The position numbers and the translations under genes are program-made. 64,000 nucleotides of DNA from Euonymus europaeus (lineage: Eukaryota > Streptophyta > Magnoliopsida > Celastrales > Celastraceae): positions 8,742,001-8,806,000 of the forward strand of contig OY756964.1 of assembly GCA_963580455.1 (NCBI GenBank), read 5' to 3'. Under the pieces are notes generated by a model, which saw nothing but the letters and a program-made list of their open reading frames with translations, did no database searches and was not told the origin of the DNA. Shown here piece after piece: positions 22,140 through 33,562 of the stretch (its first letter is position 1; every line of letters starts with the position of its first letter).

Positions 22140-22711
22140 AACAACAACCAACACCACGGGGTTATGTAATACACCAAGTCTTGGTGGGGCACTTAATATG
22201 TGCACCTGCTATAAATATGGACGAACAACAAATCAACAATGTGTAGGTTTTAGGTGAGATTTGTATTTAGTTCAAAATTGCCAATAAAGGACCTACAAAT
22301 ATTTAAAGTTACTTTCTTTAAGCCTTGCCAGATGTGCAGAAAGAAGAAAGAGTGGTTGAATGCATTTTCATTTGTATGTGATACTATGCTTTGGACATCA
22401 TGACTTTTTGTCTGACTCAGATAGTGTTCGTTTCTACTCAGCTTCTTTATTTGACCCTGAATGGTTAGTTTGGGAAGAGATTATCCGGTTAATGGCAGTA
22501 AGGTTTGACTCCATATAATAAATCAGAATTGCAACATGAGTTATGATTATATATATATATATATATACACACAAACACTTTAGTCATGTAAAGCAGTGGA
22601 CTATTTCGTTGACTCATAGCAACCTGATGTCATCCCTTGATGAATTGTTATTCGTGAAATACAGTGGTTTGCACTCCTATTGGACACAGATCCAATTGGG
22701 CTGCTGTTGGA
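22140..22711. other. Unassigned sequence, including a (TA)n run
   Basis: No gene that I can recognise. A TA microsatellite lies at about 22546-22567. It may be intron or flank of the katanin-like fragment that follows. Confidence 0.4.
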
Positions 22712-22975
22712 TAATATAAGTTAGTCTACACCTGATGGTCTTTAGGTTGTTTCTGGTGGATATTACAGGTAATATTTATTTACACCGTCGAAAAAAGAAG
22801 CTTCCAATTTTCTCTTCTTTTTAATTTTTTTTACTCTTCTTCATTGGCATGCACCTCTCATTATTGAACAGGTGTGGGATCTTACTGCTGGGAAGCTCTT
22901 GAATGATTTTAAGTTCAACGAAGGACATTCGATCCTTTGACTTACATCCCCTAGAGTTTCTCCTGGTAATAGGTA
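22712..22975 (+). pseudogene. Katanin p80-like WD40 gene fragment
   Basis: Two exon-like blocks. The first (about 22712-22768) reads TPDG..VVSGG with two TAG stops. An intron-like gap follows (GTAATATTT...GAACAG, about 22769-22871). The second starts at 22872 with VWDLTAGKLLNDFKFNEGH, and after a one-base shift continues DLHPLEFLL to about 22975. Both match successive WD40 blades of the katanin p80 regulatory subunit B1, which helps katanin sever microtubules; the splice position between VSGG... and VWDLTAGK fits the plant gene as I recall it. Stops and the shift make it non-functional. It could be a relic of a host gene broken by insertions or a fragment captured by the neighbouring CACTA element. 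Confidence 0.7.
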
Positions 22976-23285
22976 TCGAGCTTATGTTTCATTAGAAAAG
23001 ACTGAATCTTGAGAATAAATGTCTATGAGGTGTAGATTTGATGGGATAGAGATTCTTGACAATGTGGAGAGGCAGGAAGATAATATGTTTGTGGGTGACT
23101 CATTGAGTGAATTGTTGTCGTGTATAATTCATGGATTTTCTCTTCCTTTGATTACAATGAGTCATGCAATTTTTGTGTTCGACCAGATGCTTCTCAAATT
23201 GAAATTTACTAATTGTTCTAAATTTGAACTTTAGATCTTCAAATTTTGTTTATAAAATGTAGAATGAAATGGGTTGAAAATCTCA
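22976..23285 (+). other. Unassigned sequence next to the CACTA element
   Basis: A 71-codon frame (23019-23234) has no recognised motif. No CACTA terminus (CACTACAAGAAA) is present here, though the transposon's subterminal repeats begin at about 23286. Confidence 0.35.
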
Positions 23286-23640
23286 ATTTTGTGACGGAAA
23301 AATCCGTCACAAACAATCAATTTTCCGTCGCTAATAAAATTAGTGACAAAATTTTTTCCGTTTCTAAAATCGTTGTCGCTAAAATTAGTGACAGAATTTT
23401 TGTGACAAGACACATCCGTAACAAAAACAGTGACAACATTTAGTGACGGAAAAAAGTGCGTGGCAAAAATATTAATGACGGAAAATGTTTGTCACAAAAA
23501 ATTAGCCACAGAATTTGTGACGGAAAAAATTCAGTCACAATAATAGTGATGGAATTTTGCGACAGAAAAATGCTGTCACAAAATATTTAATCACGGAATT
23601 TGCGACGGAATTTCTGTCACAAAACTAATATTTTTAAAAA
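23286..23640 (-). repeat. CACTA subterminal repeats, left end
   Basis: More than ten copies, in both orientations, of a motif around GTGACGGAAAA/TCCGTCAC (for example 23291, 23328, 23441, 23475, 23519, 23586). Such arrays bind the TNP1-type protein in En/Spm. From 23640 to 24000 the sequence is AT-rich and featureless. Confidence 0.85.
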
Positions 23641-24017
23641 AATTAATTCTACGAAATATGTATTATAGTTGGAAAAAATGTCACAAAATTAATTTTGATA
23701 ATAAAATTTAAAATAATTAATTTAAAATTTTGATTATTTTCAAAAACATTAATCTATTTTTTTAAAAAATTTAATTTTTATTATTAAATAACACATTTAT
23801 GTATTTTTAGTTTTGAAATATAAACACCACAATTAAAATATTATAATAGGATTAAAATTAAAAAGTATTTCAAACCAAATTTAGAAATATTAATTCTACA
23901 AGTTTCATACAAATAAAAATAACACATCTAATCATCCAGATCAAACAACAAAAATAACACATCTAATCATCCCGATCAAACAACTCGACATCCTCCTCAA
24001 ATGATCTCTCGATCACA

Positions 24018-25680
24018 TCATACATCTTGCAGCTCTTGTCGTAAATTGGCTAAGGTAGACTGATACTCATGATATTGACTAGCCATAGACGACTGATAGT
24101 GTTGATACTGAGTAGCTAGAGCAGACTGGATCGACAACTGGATCGATGACTCCACCTGATCCATTACCTTAGCAATAGCCCTTTGGATCGACAACTCGAT
24201 GTCCAAATCAGTTCGAGATCCCGACTGTCTGCTCATGGAGTATGTGTCGTACAAACCACGTGCCTCTAAATCGATACCGTAGATGTGACCTTTTGCATTC
24301 CTCCCGCCAACAGCCTCTAAATATATAGCATTATCATCAGGGGAGTCTCCAACACCCAACGACGAAGTTGATGCATGAGAGGATGCTGCTTCCTTCAACC
24401 GAGTAAAGTTTTACTGCATCAATTTTTTTTAAAAAAAATGTCAACAAATATTATCACATAAATATAATATTATTATTTATAAATAATAAAAAAATGATTC
24501 TTACAAATAAACTAGTTGAATGTCAACAAATATTATCACATAAATATAATATTATTATTTATAAATAATAAAACATGATACTTACAAATAAACTAGCTGA
24601 GCGGGGATCAACGAACATATTTGTACCCTTTTTCATATGAGTAATAGAAAATATCTCCATAAAGGTGGGTTCACTGCCTTTTTCTCCCACTGTAATTTAA
24701 ATTACAAGACAAATTGTATGATATTTAAAACTACATAAGCAATTTAAAATATAAATTATTTAAAATTTACCATGCAATCTTTATGCTCAAAGGAAGGAAT
24801 TGATCCACCGGTGTGGACACACTCGTCAGTCTGTGATGCTCGATTTTTCTTTCCTTGCTCCCTTCTCATTATGTAAGTCGTGTCCACTCACGTCTTTTCA
24901 AGTTCAACCCTCATATTGTCAGGGATCCACGTTCCTTTGTCTTTGCCACATCAAACCATATGCATTGTGTGTCGAAGTGCCTCTGTATTCTTCAATTTCC
25001 ACACTTTCTCCACTTCTTTATCATATGATGGGTCCCATTTATACTTTTTTCTGCAAAATAAAAATCCAAATAAGAATAGTTAGTATTAATGGGTTGAGCA
25101 TATACTAAAATAACAAAATAATTAAAAAAAACCAATACTTCATTGTTACCTTGAACTCTCCAAAATAATATTCCCTCTGCTCCGGAGTAGTCTCCTTCCA
25201 TACAGTGGTAGGATTTTCAAACTTGGTCTTTATAATATTGGTAATCATCCTTCTAACTTTTATGGGCTTAAACCTACAAAGTGGAAAAAAATCATACCAA
25301 TGACTTAATTATTCATGTTAATGATATAAATTAAAAAAAAAGTGTACTTACAATTACTTTATAGGTTGTATCCACGTACGATTGTCTTTGCGATCAAGAG
25401 CACCAATCATGTGTGATGAGGATCCAACATCATGTGCCTCTAGTGGAGTCTGGGTGTTTGGTATATTTGGAGCCTCTGTTTCAGGTGCATGCGAAGGTGG
25501 CATATTGGTGGGTGGAGGTGGCATATTGGTGGGGGATGTGGAATGTGAGTGAGTGGAGTTGGCATGTGCGTCGGAGGAAGTGGCATGTAACCAAGGTGTG
25601 ACATGTAACCAACAGGTGACATTGTCTGATAAAACGGGGATAATGAAGATTGATATGCTGACCATATACCATCACCCAAT
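24018..25680 (-). pseudogene. TNP1-like (plant transposase Ptta/En/Spm family) gene, multi-exon
   Basis: The C-terminal exon 24018-24398 contains DDNAIYLEAVGGRNAKGHIYG followed by a coiled-coil-like tail rich in Gln and Tyr (YQHYQSSMASQYHEYQST), typical of the plant transposase_24 family. Upstream exons: about 24660-24960 (minus) with TDECVHTGGSIPSFEHKD, about 25140-25270 with YYFGEFKVTMKYW, and 25354-25665 with a Pro/His-rich N-terminal part and RTWIQPIK. AT-rich introns separate them; one (24439-24600) holds an 82-base tandem duplication. In En/Spm the equivalent protein binds subterminal repeats. I cannot define all splice sites, so intactness is undecided. Confidence 0.65.
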
Positions 25681-25789
25681 AAATTGAGAGAATGGGCGAC
25701 TTTTTTAAGAAATTTTGAGTGAAAGGAGTGGGGGCAGGTTTTCGTAAAATTTTAGGGATAGTGTTTTCCAAGAGCTGTCATGTTAATGT

Positions 25790-26430
25790 TATCTATTAAC
25801 TAGTATCATAAATTGCAAGATAATTTTGTGCAAGCAAAATAACACTAAACTTTGATATTGAATATAAAATTAAACACATATTAGTATCATGTTGGATCGA
25901 ACCACTCGCAATTGAAAAGAACAATTTTCTTCATCGGTAGACCAGGAAATTCTAACTGAACAAGCTCATTTAGTAGTCCATAGTAATCATTCTCCAATTG
26001 TCCATAATTAGTTCCTCCGATGCATACTCTGCTATTGATTGATGATTTGCCTTTGCTCCACGTATTATTGTCAAATTTTTATCCATTGACGTAATATATA
26101 TTCCATATCTCAACCCTCCTCATTGGTCCTAATGCCACGCTCCGTAGGAGTTCATCAGTTATTCCATTTTGTGGATCATGCACCTTAAATTGTAAAATAA
26201 TGTGTCACAACATATATTAATGTCATTTAATAAAAGTATCATATTATTATAGTATTCTTTGTACTTACGAATGTTTTGAACAATGACACAAAACCAATCT
26301 CAATTTGGTAGTCGACTTTTTCATCATTCATAACAGGTCTTGACACTCGAACATAATATGTATACAGGCTGCAACACGTATAATGTCAACATATTTAATA
26401 GCTTCTCACAATTTATCAAAAAATGGAATA
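25790..26430 (-). other. 3' part of the transposase locus, decayed
   Basis: Minus-strand fragments near 26280-26450 (FLNCNIVQPF, then Y..RVSRPV) resemble the DUF4216-type segment that follows tnp2/DUF4218 in plant CACTA genes. Frames are short and stop-ridden, and introns may intervene. Confidence 0.45.
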
Positions 26431-27775
26431 CGACAAATGTACTTACAAAAGGTTGGACGATGTTACAATTCAGAAAAATGTACAATGTCGCAACATTATA
26501 TTATTGATCGGTAAAGTAGCGCCTACCAGCTTCACCACAAAGCCGGCCAAGTTGATTGAAGATTGATATTCCAGGAAATTTCGAGTTCATCATTCCGCCA
26601 TCATCATTTCGAGGAATTTAGGTTCACCGAGAGCTTACCTGTGGTTCAAAGTAGTACGAAGCAAACGTTGACGTTTCTTCAACTATATATGCTTCACAAA
26701 TATATCCTTCCACTCGAGCTTTATTTTTAACCTTTTTCTTCAAAAAGTGAAGGAACCTATTTCAATGATGAATCAAATGTATATGTAAATCAATTATCAA
26801 AATATGTATCACTAATGACATATAATAAACATGAAAAAATGCCTTTCAAAAGGATACATCCATCTATATTCCACAGGCCCACCAATCCTTGCTTCGAATG
26901 GTAGATGTTCTAGGAGATGTTCCATAGAGTCAAAAAAATATGGAGGAAATATACGTTTCAATTTGTAAAGGATCACAAGAATGTTAGTCTCCATGATACT
27001 CAACTGATCCTCCTGTAGAGTAGTTGAACATATATCTCTACAAAACTGACTCAACTCAGCAAGCACTGACCAAATTGACTCAGGCAATGCACGGAATGCA
27101 ATAGGAAGTATCCGCTCCATGAAAACATGATAGTCGTAAATTTTCATCCCAAATAGTTTTCCTTGCCAAATAGTATCCGCTCCATCAAAACATGATAGTC
27201 GTGAATTTTCATCCCAAATAGTTTTCCTTCCCTCATATTTACACACCTGCCTAAGTTGGAAGTATAACCGTATGGCAACTTCAACTTGGAGACCCAATCA
27301 CACACCTCCCTTTTTTGTTGCATGTTTAGACAAAATTTTGCCTTGGGCTTGAAGGATTTACCTCTGCCATTTTCCACCAACGCTAAAGCACTACGTTTAT
27401 AATAAAGCGGAAGATCTAGTCAAGCCTTTACATTATCCTTTATTTCCCCTTAACGTCCATACAAGTATTGAAAACATTGTCAAAAACGTTCTTTTCAATA
27501 TGCATGACATCGAGATTGTGTCGGATATGATTGTCCCACCAATAAGGCAAATCCCAAAAGATGCACTTCTTGGTCCAGTTATGATCTTGTCCGTAGCCTG
27601 AGAATATTAACTGTTTTCCAGTCTCAGTAATCTTTGGAAAATTTCACAGTCCAGCCAACATTTCTTCATCAGACAAACGTGGGGGAGGTTTTGAACTCTT
27701 ATTTCGATTTTTAAGAATTGAATCTTTGTTCTGTCTGAAAGGATGTATCATAGGTAAAAATTGTCTATAACGATC
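26430..27775 (-). pseudogene. CACTA transposase (tnp2 and DUF4218-type), C-terminal portion
   Basis: Continuation of the gene at 58453-59176 past the insertion. In order on the minus strand: RQFLPMIHPFRQNK, then LSDEEMLAGL; IFWDLPYWWDNHIRHNLDVMH (about 27500-27560); KREVCDWVSKLKLPYGYTSN; HDYHVLMERILPIAFRALP; SIMETNILVILYKLKRIFPP; and GGPVEYRWMYPFERHF (26812-26900), a DUF4218 block. Then at 26690-26760 come FLHFLKKKVKNKARVEG and EAYIVEETSTFASYYFE. The tnp2 part is the catalytic transposase; DUF4218 is its usual companion. Frames break at 27420 and at the 65-base duplication 27109-27238, so the product is dead. Confidence 0.82.
27109..27238 (-). repeat. 65-base tandem duplication inside the transposase gene
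   Basis: TATCCGCTCCAT begins at 27109 and again at 27174, and the following sequence repeats with few changes. The motif GMKI.DYHV.MERI is therefore encoded twice. Since 65 is not a multiple of three, the copy shifts the frame. Confidence 0.85.
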
Positions 27776-28050
27776 TGTGATACCCCGACTCGTAAATAAT
27801 ATAAATAATGAATAAGATAGTGACAAGCGTACGATGAGATGATAGTGAAACCAATAAATTAAATTCGGGATAGAAGTAAACAAATATATAGAATAACAAT
27901 AAATAAGGGGGGAAAACATAAACAGAAAAAAAATACCAGAAGAGTCGAGAGAGGGAAAGAAACATAAAAAAGAAACAGAAACAGAAACAGAAAAAAAGAA
28001 AGGAAAAATGAAACAGAAACAGAGGAAAAAAAAAGAAAAACCACGATTTC
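27776..28050 (+). repeat. 5' LTR of the Tekay-type derivative, left fragment
   Basis: Matches 56767-57031 closely, including the AGAAACAGAAAC-type purine run. It is cut at GATTTC by the start of the next LTR. Confidence 0.85.
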
Positions 28051-30044
28051 TGTGAAATCCCGACCCAAATATATTATGTTTGGTTAAATTTTAAGTAACA
28101 AGTTATTGAAAAATAGGTTCGAAGAGATAACGGACCATTGGAAGTGTATAAGATCCTAAAGGATAGTTTTTGAATTAGGTTCGGTAAATCGGTCATAACT
28201 TTTAGCACAGATGTCCGTTTGGGGTCCATAATATATCAAATCGAAGCTAAGACCGAGACGCAACTGAAAAATAAGGCCACAGGTCTAGGCGTGTACAAAA
28301 CCGCCCAGTGCAGTGGCAAAAAATATGGAAATGGTGCATGGGCGCCTAGGCGCACTTTTTGTGCATGCCCAGGATAGCGCCTAGAGCAGCGGGCGCCTAG
28401 GTGCAACCCGAGGCTTAAAGAGGGTGTTACGCGACCGGAACTTCATTTTTGTGGAATTTCCGACTTTTAGAGGGAGAGAGAGAGAAATAGAGAGATAAAG
28501 AGTGATTCTTGAGAGATTTCAAGGATTGAAGCTTGGATTGAAGGATAGAAGAAGAATAAAGAAGAGTTTGACAAAGTTGGAGGAATTTGAGGTAAGTTTC
28601 TACTTTTCCATAAAATCTAGAGTTTTTGTAATTTCGAATGGAACTTCGAATGGGTGTTTTAGAATAACTATAGAGGTTGATTTAAGTCTATATATGTTGA
28701 TATATACTAGGTTGTGTGAAGATTTGGTGGATTAAAGGCTTGAAGATTTAAACTTAACATATTTGGGTTCTAGAGAGAGAAAGGTAATTTTCTCTTGAAT
28801 TGTTGGTTTGATATATGTTGATTATGATTATGGGGGATTAATTTGTGGGATTGGGTGATGAATTTGCTATATGGTAGGTTTGGAAAATCAAACCCTAATA
28901 TTTGGGAAAAACTTGTAGCTTGTGATAGCTTGGAATTGAGGTAGAGATTCTTACCCCATTTTCTATCGTATTGTTCTTCTCTAAAGAGCGGTTGAAATTC
29001 TTCATTGGTCTTTATTATTTGTGTTCTTGCCTAAATTGTTCCTTAGGAAGAACGAACCTTGTTGTTGGTTATTGATGAATTTGCATACCCTTTGAATGCT
29101 TAATCATCTATTGGGCATGATAAACCTCGTTCATGCATCATGTAGTTATGTATATATATATAGGATTGTTATATATACGAGCTTCTTTTGCATGACATTA
29201 TTGGACATGAATTATAGATGCATTGGGTCTACGAGTATGGACTCGTAGTATCCTTAGGTTATACTTTTGTGCTGATGTTGGATACCGAATGGGCACATTG
29301 TTGCTGGAAATCGGGATTTCCATGGTGTAGGTGCACCTATAGTCGTTCTGGGGCAAAGTGCAAGGGTTCCGATGATTTTCCGGAATATTCGTTGTCTAGT
29401 GTCAGGCGCTGTAGGGTGTAGCCCGAGGTTATACATTGTTGTGACATTTTAGGATGTCATGTTGCTGCATTGAGCTTGTTTCAATATTTAGCCTTTACGT
29501 TCTTATGATTCATTTTGTTTTCCCTACTGAGCCTCCTGCTCACCCTATTACTTTTCTGTATCATTCAGGTGAGACTGGTGCTGAGAACCAAGCTGCGGAT
29601 CAGTAGGAGGCGGCGTGACATGGAAGGCCACCCTAGGAGAACTAGGATATGTATTTGATTGTTTGAGAACCTTGGTTATGAATTAAGTACATGTAGTACT
29701 TTTATTGGTTGACTATGGTCGGGAGGTATGCCGTGTGATCGGGATTCCCGTACCTGGATATAGGACCTTGGGTCCGGATTGATAGACTTTGATAGTCTTT
29801 GATGATATTATTGATATGTATATGTTTTGTTTATTGATTGCATGTGATTAGGAGGCCTGAGGCCCTGCCTAGTGTGTGAATATGGATAGATGGCCAGAGG
29901 CCCTGTTAGGCTACAGGGAGGTGCTGTCGGATTTCTGTTAGAATCCGGGGTTAGGTTGGCGTGTGGTGAGGTCCTTAGTGACAGGGTACACACCTAAAGT
30001 GGCGCCCCCGGCTCAGTGCTTGGAATTTGGGTCGGGGCGTCACA
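28051..30044 (+). mobile_element. Complete chromovirus LTR with primer site; rest of element lost
   Basis: 1994 bases, TGTGAAATCCCGACCC...GGGGCGTCACA, same family as 1-1928. The primer site TGGTATCAGAGC at 30048-30059 is a perfect initiator Met tRNA site, and about 85 bases of leader follow before the sequence switches at 30144 to an Athila-like LTR. No second LTR of this element exists in the window, so it is a 5' LTR plus leader truncated by deletion. Confidence 0.88.
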
Positions 30045-30047
30045 GCT

Positions 30048-30059
30048 TGGTATCAGAGC
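30048..30059 (+). promoter_or_regulatory. Primer-binding site, initiator Met tRNA
   Basis: TGGTATCAGAGC, three bases after the LTR end. Confidence 0.9.
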
Positions 30060-30143
30060 GCGAGGTTAGCTCTACGTAGGATCTGGGGTTGGGTCCTAGA
30101 TGTAAGTTAGTAAGTCTCCAGGCAATGTCACGACCTCTGCTGA

Positions 30144-31111
30144 TCAACACGGGTTAGTTACGTAAGTTACGAAGCTGATGTGGCATTTTAGGGTTTTAAT
30201 AGTTGGAAACTCAGTCTAGAAGGGGACTTTTTGACGGCAGAAGACTCGAGAACGAGAGAGGCACGGAAAGCAGAGGAATCCTAGCACAAATCAGCATCAT
30301 TCTTCTCCGATTGATTTCTGGTTTATTTTTACAGAATTGAAACATGAACATGTGTAACTAAATTTTTATTTAGTTTGGTTTGGTTAGTTTCTTCTACCAC
30401 AACTTGTTGCACAATCTGATTGACAATTACACCAGGTTTAATTCATTGATTCTCTGAATTTAATGTTGATTTCTTATTATTATGTTTGCCTGATCAACAT
30501 CATGATGATAAGAACTGTTAGTTGAATACATTCGGCTGACCCATACCCGGTGTTTGACAAAGTAACAAGAATCTGCATAGGATCCAGATTGGGTAATTGT
30601 GAACACAATTGATTGGGTGGTACACTAACGCTTAAGGTTGTGCGATTGTCGACTTTCTCGTTCATATGCTTGTCTTAGGGAAATCTTAGGGTACACCAAC
30701 CAAGACCCCTACGGTAAGAAAAGATTTTGGGCTGGACCAAAGCCAAATTCGTTGCTTAGGAAAGTCATAATTAGGAGAGCCGGACCAAGGTCTTTAATTG
30801 ACAATGGTAAACCTTTAAATTGTGTGATTGCATATTAATTTGTGTGATTGAGTGACAGTAGAAGAACAACACCAACCCAAACTAGATCTACTCCATATTT
30901 ATTTATCCAATTTTAGCTTAGTTTAATTGTTTATTGCAATCTGAATTTTCTGCGTTATTATTGCTATTTTGTTTGTTTGGTGATTGATACGGTCCCTATG
31001 GATTCGATGCCGCTCTCTTTTATACTGTCCCATGACACGTACACTTGCGATTGTGTAAGACCCGTCAGTATTTGATATTGCAGGTTTACTTGTGATATTT
31101 TATATCGACCA
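30144..31111 (+). repeat. 5' LTR of the Athila-like element, truncated at its left end
   Basis: Matches 39276-40243 from TCAACACGGGTTAGTTACG to ATATCGACCA with scattered substitutions. The first roughly 180 bases of the 3' LTR are missing. Confidence 0.88.
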
Positions 31112-31117
31112 AGTTTT

Positions 31118-31135
31118 TGGCGCCGTTGCCGGGGA
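31118..31135 (+). promoter_or_regulatory. Primer-binding site, Asp tRNA
   Basis: TGGCGCCGTTGCCGGGGA is complementary to the 3' end of plant tRNA-Asp, the primer used by Athila-type elements. Confidence 0.9.
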
Positions 31136-31267
31136 CTGTTAAGTTTATTACTGTTCAAACGTTTCTCGATAATTTTGATTTATTTACTTACTTGTTCATT
31201 GAGTGATACCCGAACTTACATTGCTATTTATTCGTGTCACAGGTAATCTTTTGACTCTTCAAGTTGC

Positions 31268-33562
31268 ATGATAACTACACGCTCACAACACAGAGAGCTA
31301 GAAGCGTTTAATTCTGAAATTGAGAGATCCGTGAGAGCATTGCGACGAAGAAATATGGCTGCCGAGAATGATCAAATTGTTGAAGTTGGTGATGCGGGTA
31401 ACGAGAGGGTTCCTATGATGAATCGATACATTCCACGCAATATAGCCCAACCATCTTGCATCGCTTTTCAGCCCAACAGAGGGGCCACTTTCAGTTTATC
31501 ACCTCAGTTGTTAAACTTTGTTCCTCATTATGAGGTGAGGTTTGATGAAGATCCTCATCAACACTTGAAAGACTTCACCGATTTGTGTCGAACACAAAAT
31601 ATGACAGGGATTTCAGCTGATAATTTGAAGCTCATGCTGTTTCCATTCACATTGAGAGGAGGAGCTAAAATGTGGTACAACTATATTGAAACAGGTTCTA
31701 TTGGTACATGGGAACAAATGGCTACAAAGTTTTTGAGAGAATATTTTCCGGCTCATAGAACTAAGCAGCTCATGAGAGATTCAAAATTTCCAACAAAAGG
31801 ATGGAATTTATTTTATGAAGCTTGGAAAGATTTTAAGACCCGTTTGGCTAGATGTTCGACTAATAATTTGCACAAGGATGACATCGTTTTGCACTTCTAT
31901 GAGGGATTGAATGAGGTCAATAGAATGAAGGTTGACTCGGCATGTAATGGGGTTTTGATGAGAAAAAGTAGTGAAGAGGCTATGGAATTGTTTGAGGAAT
32001 TGAGTGAGGATTCTCAACAATTCTCAACAATTCTCTACAAGAAGCAAAAATTCTTCTAAGCGGCAAGGAGTGTATGAGGTGAGTGCAGACACAATTGTGC
32101 AGCGGAGATTGGCAATTTGACACGAAAAATTGATCTTTTAGTTTATACTATGAAATGAATGAATTCTGTAGCTCCATCTCACGTACCACAACCAGCCATG
32201 ATTTGCGTAATATGCTCACACCAAGATCATGATAATGAGGCATGCCCACTGACAGCTATGACGGAGCAAAAAGAAGCAAATTATATGGGTCAGTCGAATT
32301 TTAACCAAAGGAACCAGCAGTACCCTTGGAGAAGTCATCCGAATTTTTCTTCGAAAAATGACAAGCCCATTAATGCTGCACCAGTTCCAGTAGCTCAACC
32401 GGCTAAGAAAAGTGATTTGGAGATTTCCATGATGCAATTTATGCAGCAAACGACTCAAGCAATTCAGAAGTTGAAGACTCAAGTTGGACAAATGGCTAAA
32501 GAGATGAGTGAAAGGAAGAAGGGAGAGCTACCAGCACAGCCTATTAGTAACCCAGCTAGTGTGGAACAGTTGAAGGCTGTTACAACACTGAGGAGTGGAA
32601 AAACAATTGATAACAAGGTTGGGGATTCAGAACTTATGCAAAAAGACTGCCGTCCAGATGCCGATAGGATGCAAACAGGTCGCGGTTCTACACCAGATGC
32701 TACGAAGGATTGGGGAAGAGATCCACCACCTTTCCCGCAAAGGTTTGCTAAACAGAAAGTTGATTCTAAATCTCTTGATGTTTTTGAAAATTTGCGGAAG
32801 GTAGAGATTAACATTCCACTCCTTGATGCTATTAAACAAATTCCTTCATATGCTAAATTTTTGAAAGAATGTTGCACTAACAAAAGGAAATTTGTTGATC
32901 ATGAGAAAGTAGCCTTGACTGAAGAGGTTAGTGCTGTTTTGTTGCATAAGTTACCACCTAAGCTCAAAGATCCTGGTAGTTTTACTATACCTTACAAGGT
33001 GGGAAATCAATTTTTTGAGAAGGCATTGTTAGATCTTGGAGCTAGTATAAATTTGCTACCTTTTTTTGTGTATGAGAAATTAGGTTTAGGAGAGCTCCAA
33101 CCCACTTCTATCACTTTACAATTGGGTTATCGCAGTGTGAAGAGACCTAGAGGAATTTTGGAAGATGTGTTGGTCTCTGTGAAAGGATTAATCTTACCAG
33201 CTGATTTCATTGTTTTAGATATGGAAGATAGTCCAATGGCTGCAACTTTGCCTATTATTCTTGGTCGCCCTTTTATGATTACTGCCGATATGAATATTTG
33301 TGTGAAAAAAGGGACAATAACTATAAAAGTTAATGATCAAGAATTGGAATTTAGGGTGTTTGAAGCTTTGAAATCTCATGATGACCATAATGATTGTTTT
33401 AATGTTGACATTTTGCATGAAATTGTGAGTGAAGTTTTTCAGGTATCGAGTGGAGATTTTTTAGAGACAGTAATGGTGCACGAAATAGATGCTAGAGCAT
33501 TATCCACGGCAACCATGGATCATAGGAGCCAAATTAAAGAGGCACCAAAGTTGAACAATTAA
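31268..33562 (+). pseudogene. Athila-like gag and protease, frameshifted
   Basis: Frame 31268-32059 (MITTRSQHRELEAFNSEIE...) holds the retrotransposon gag domain: FDEDPHQHLKDF, then LFPFTLRGGAKMWYN, then FLREYFPAHRT. A break at about 32030-32160 shifts to the frame 32159-33562. That frame opens with a zinc knuckle CVICSHQDHDNEAC (CX2CX4HX4C, about 32205-32246), a Gln-rich linker and Pro-rich segment, then an aspartic protease with the active site DLGASINLLP at 33032-33061 and the flap-distal LPIILGRPF. Gag forms the particle and protease processes the polyprotein. DLGAS in place of D[ST]GA is normal for this lineage. One break only, but pol downstream is worse. Confidence 0.85.
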
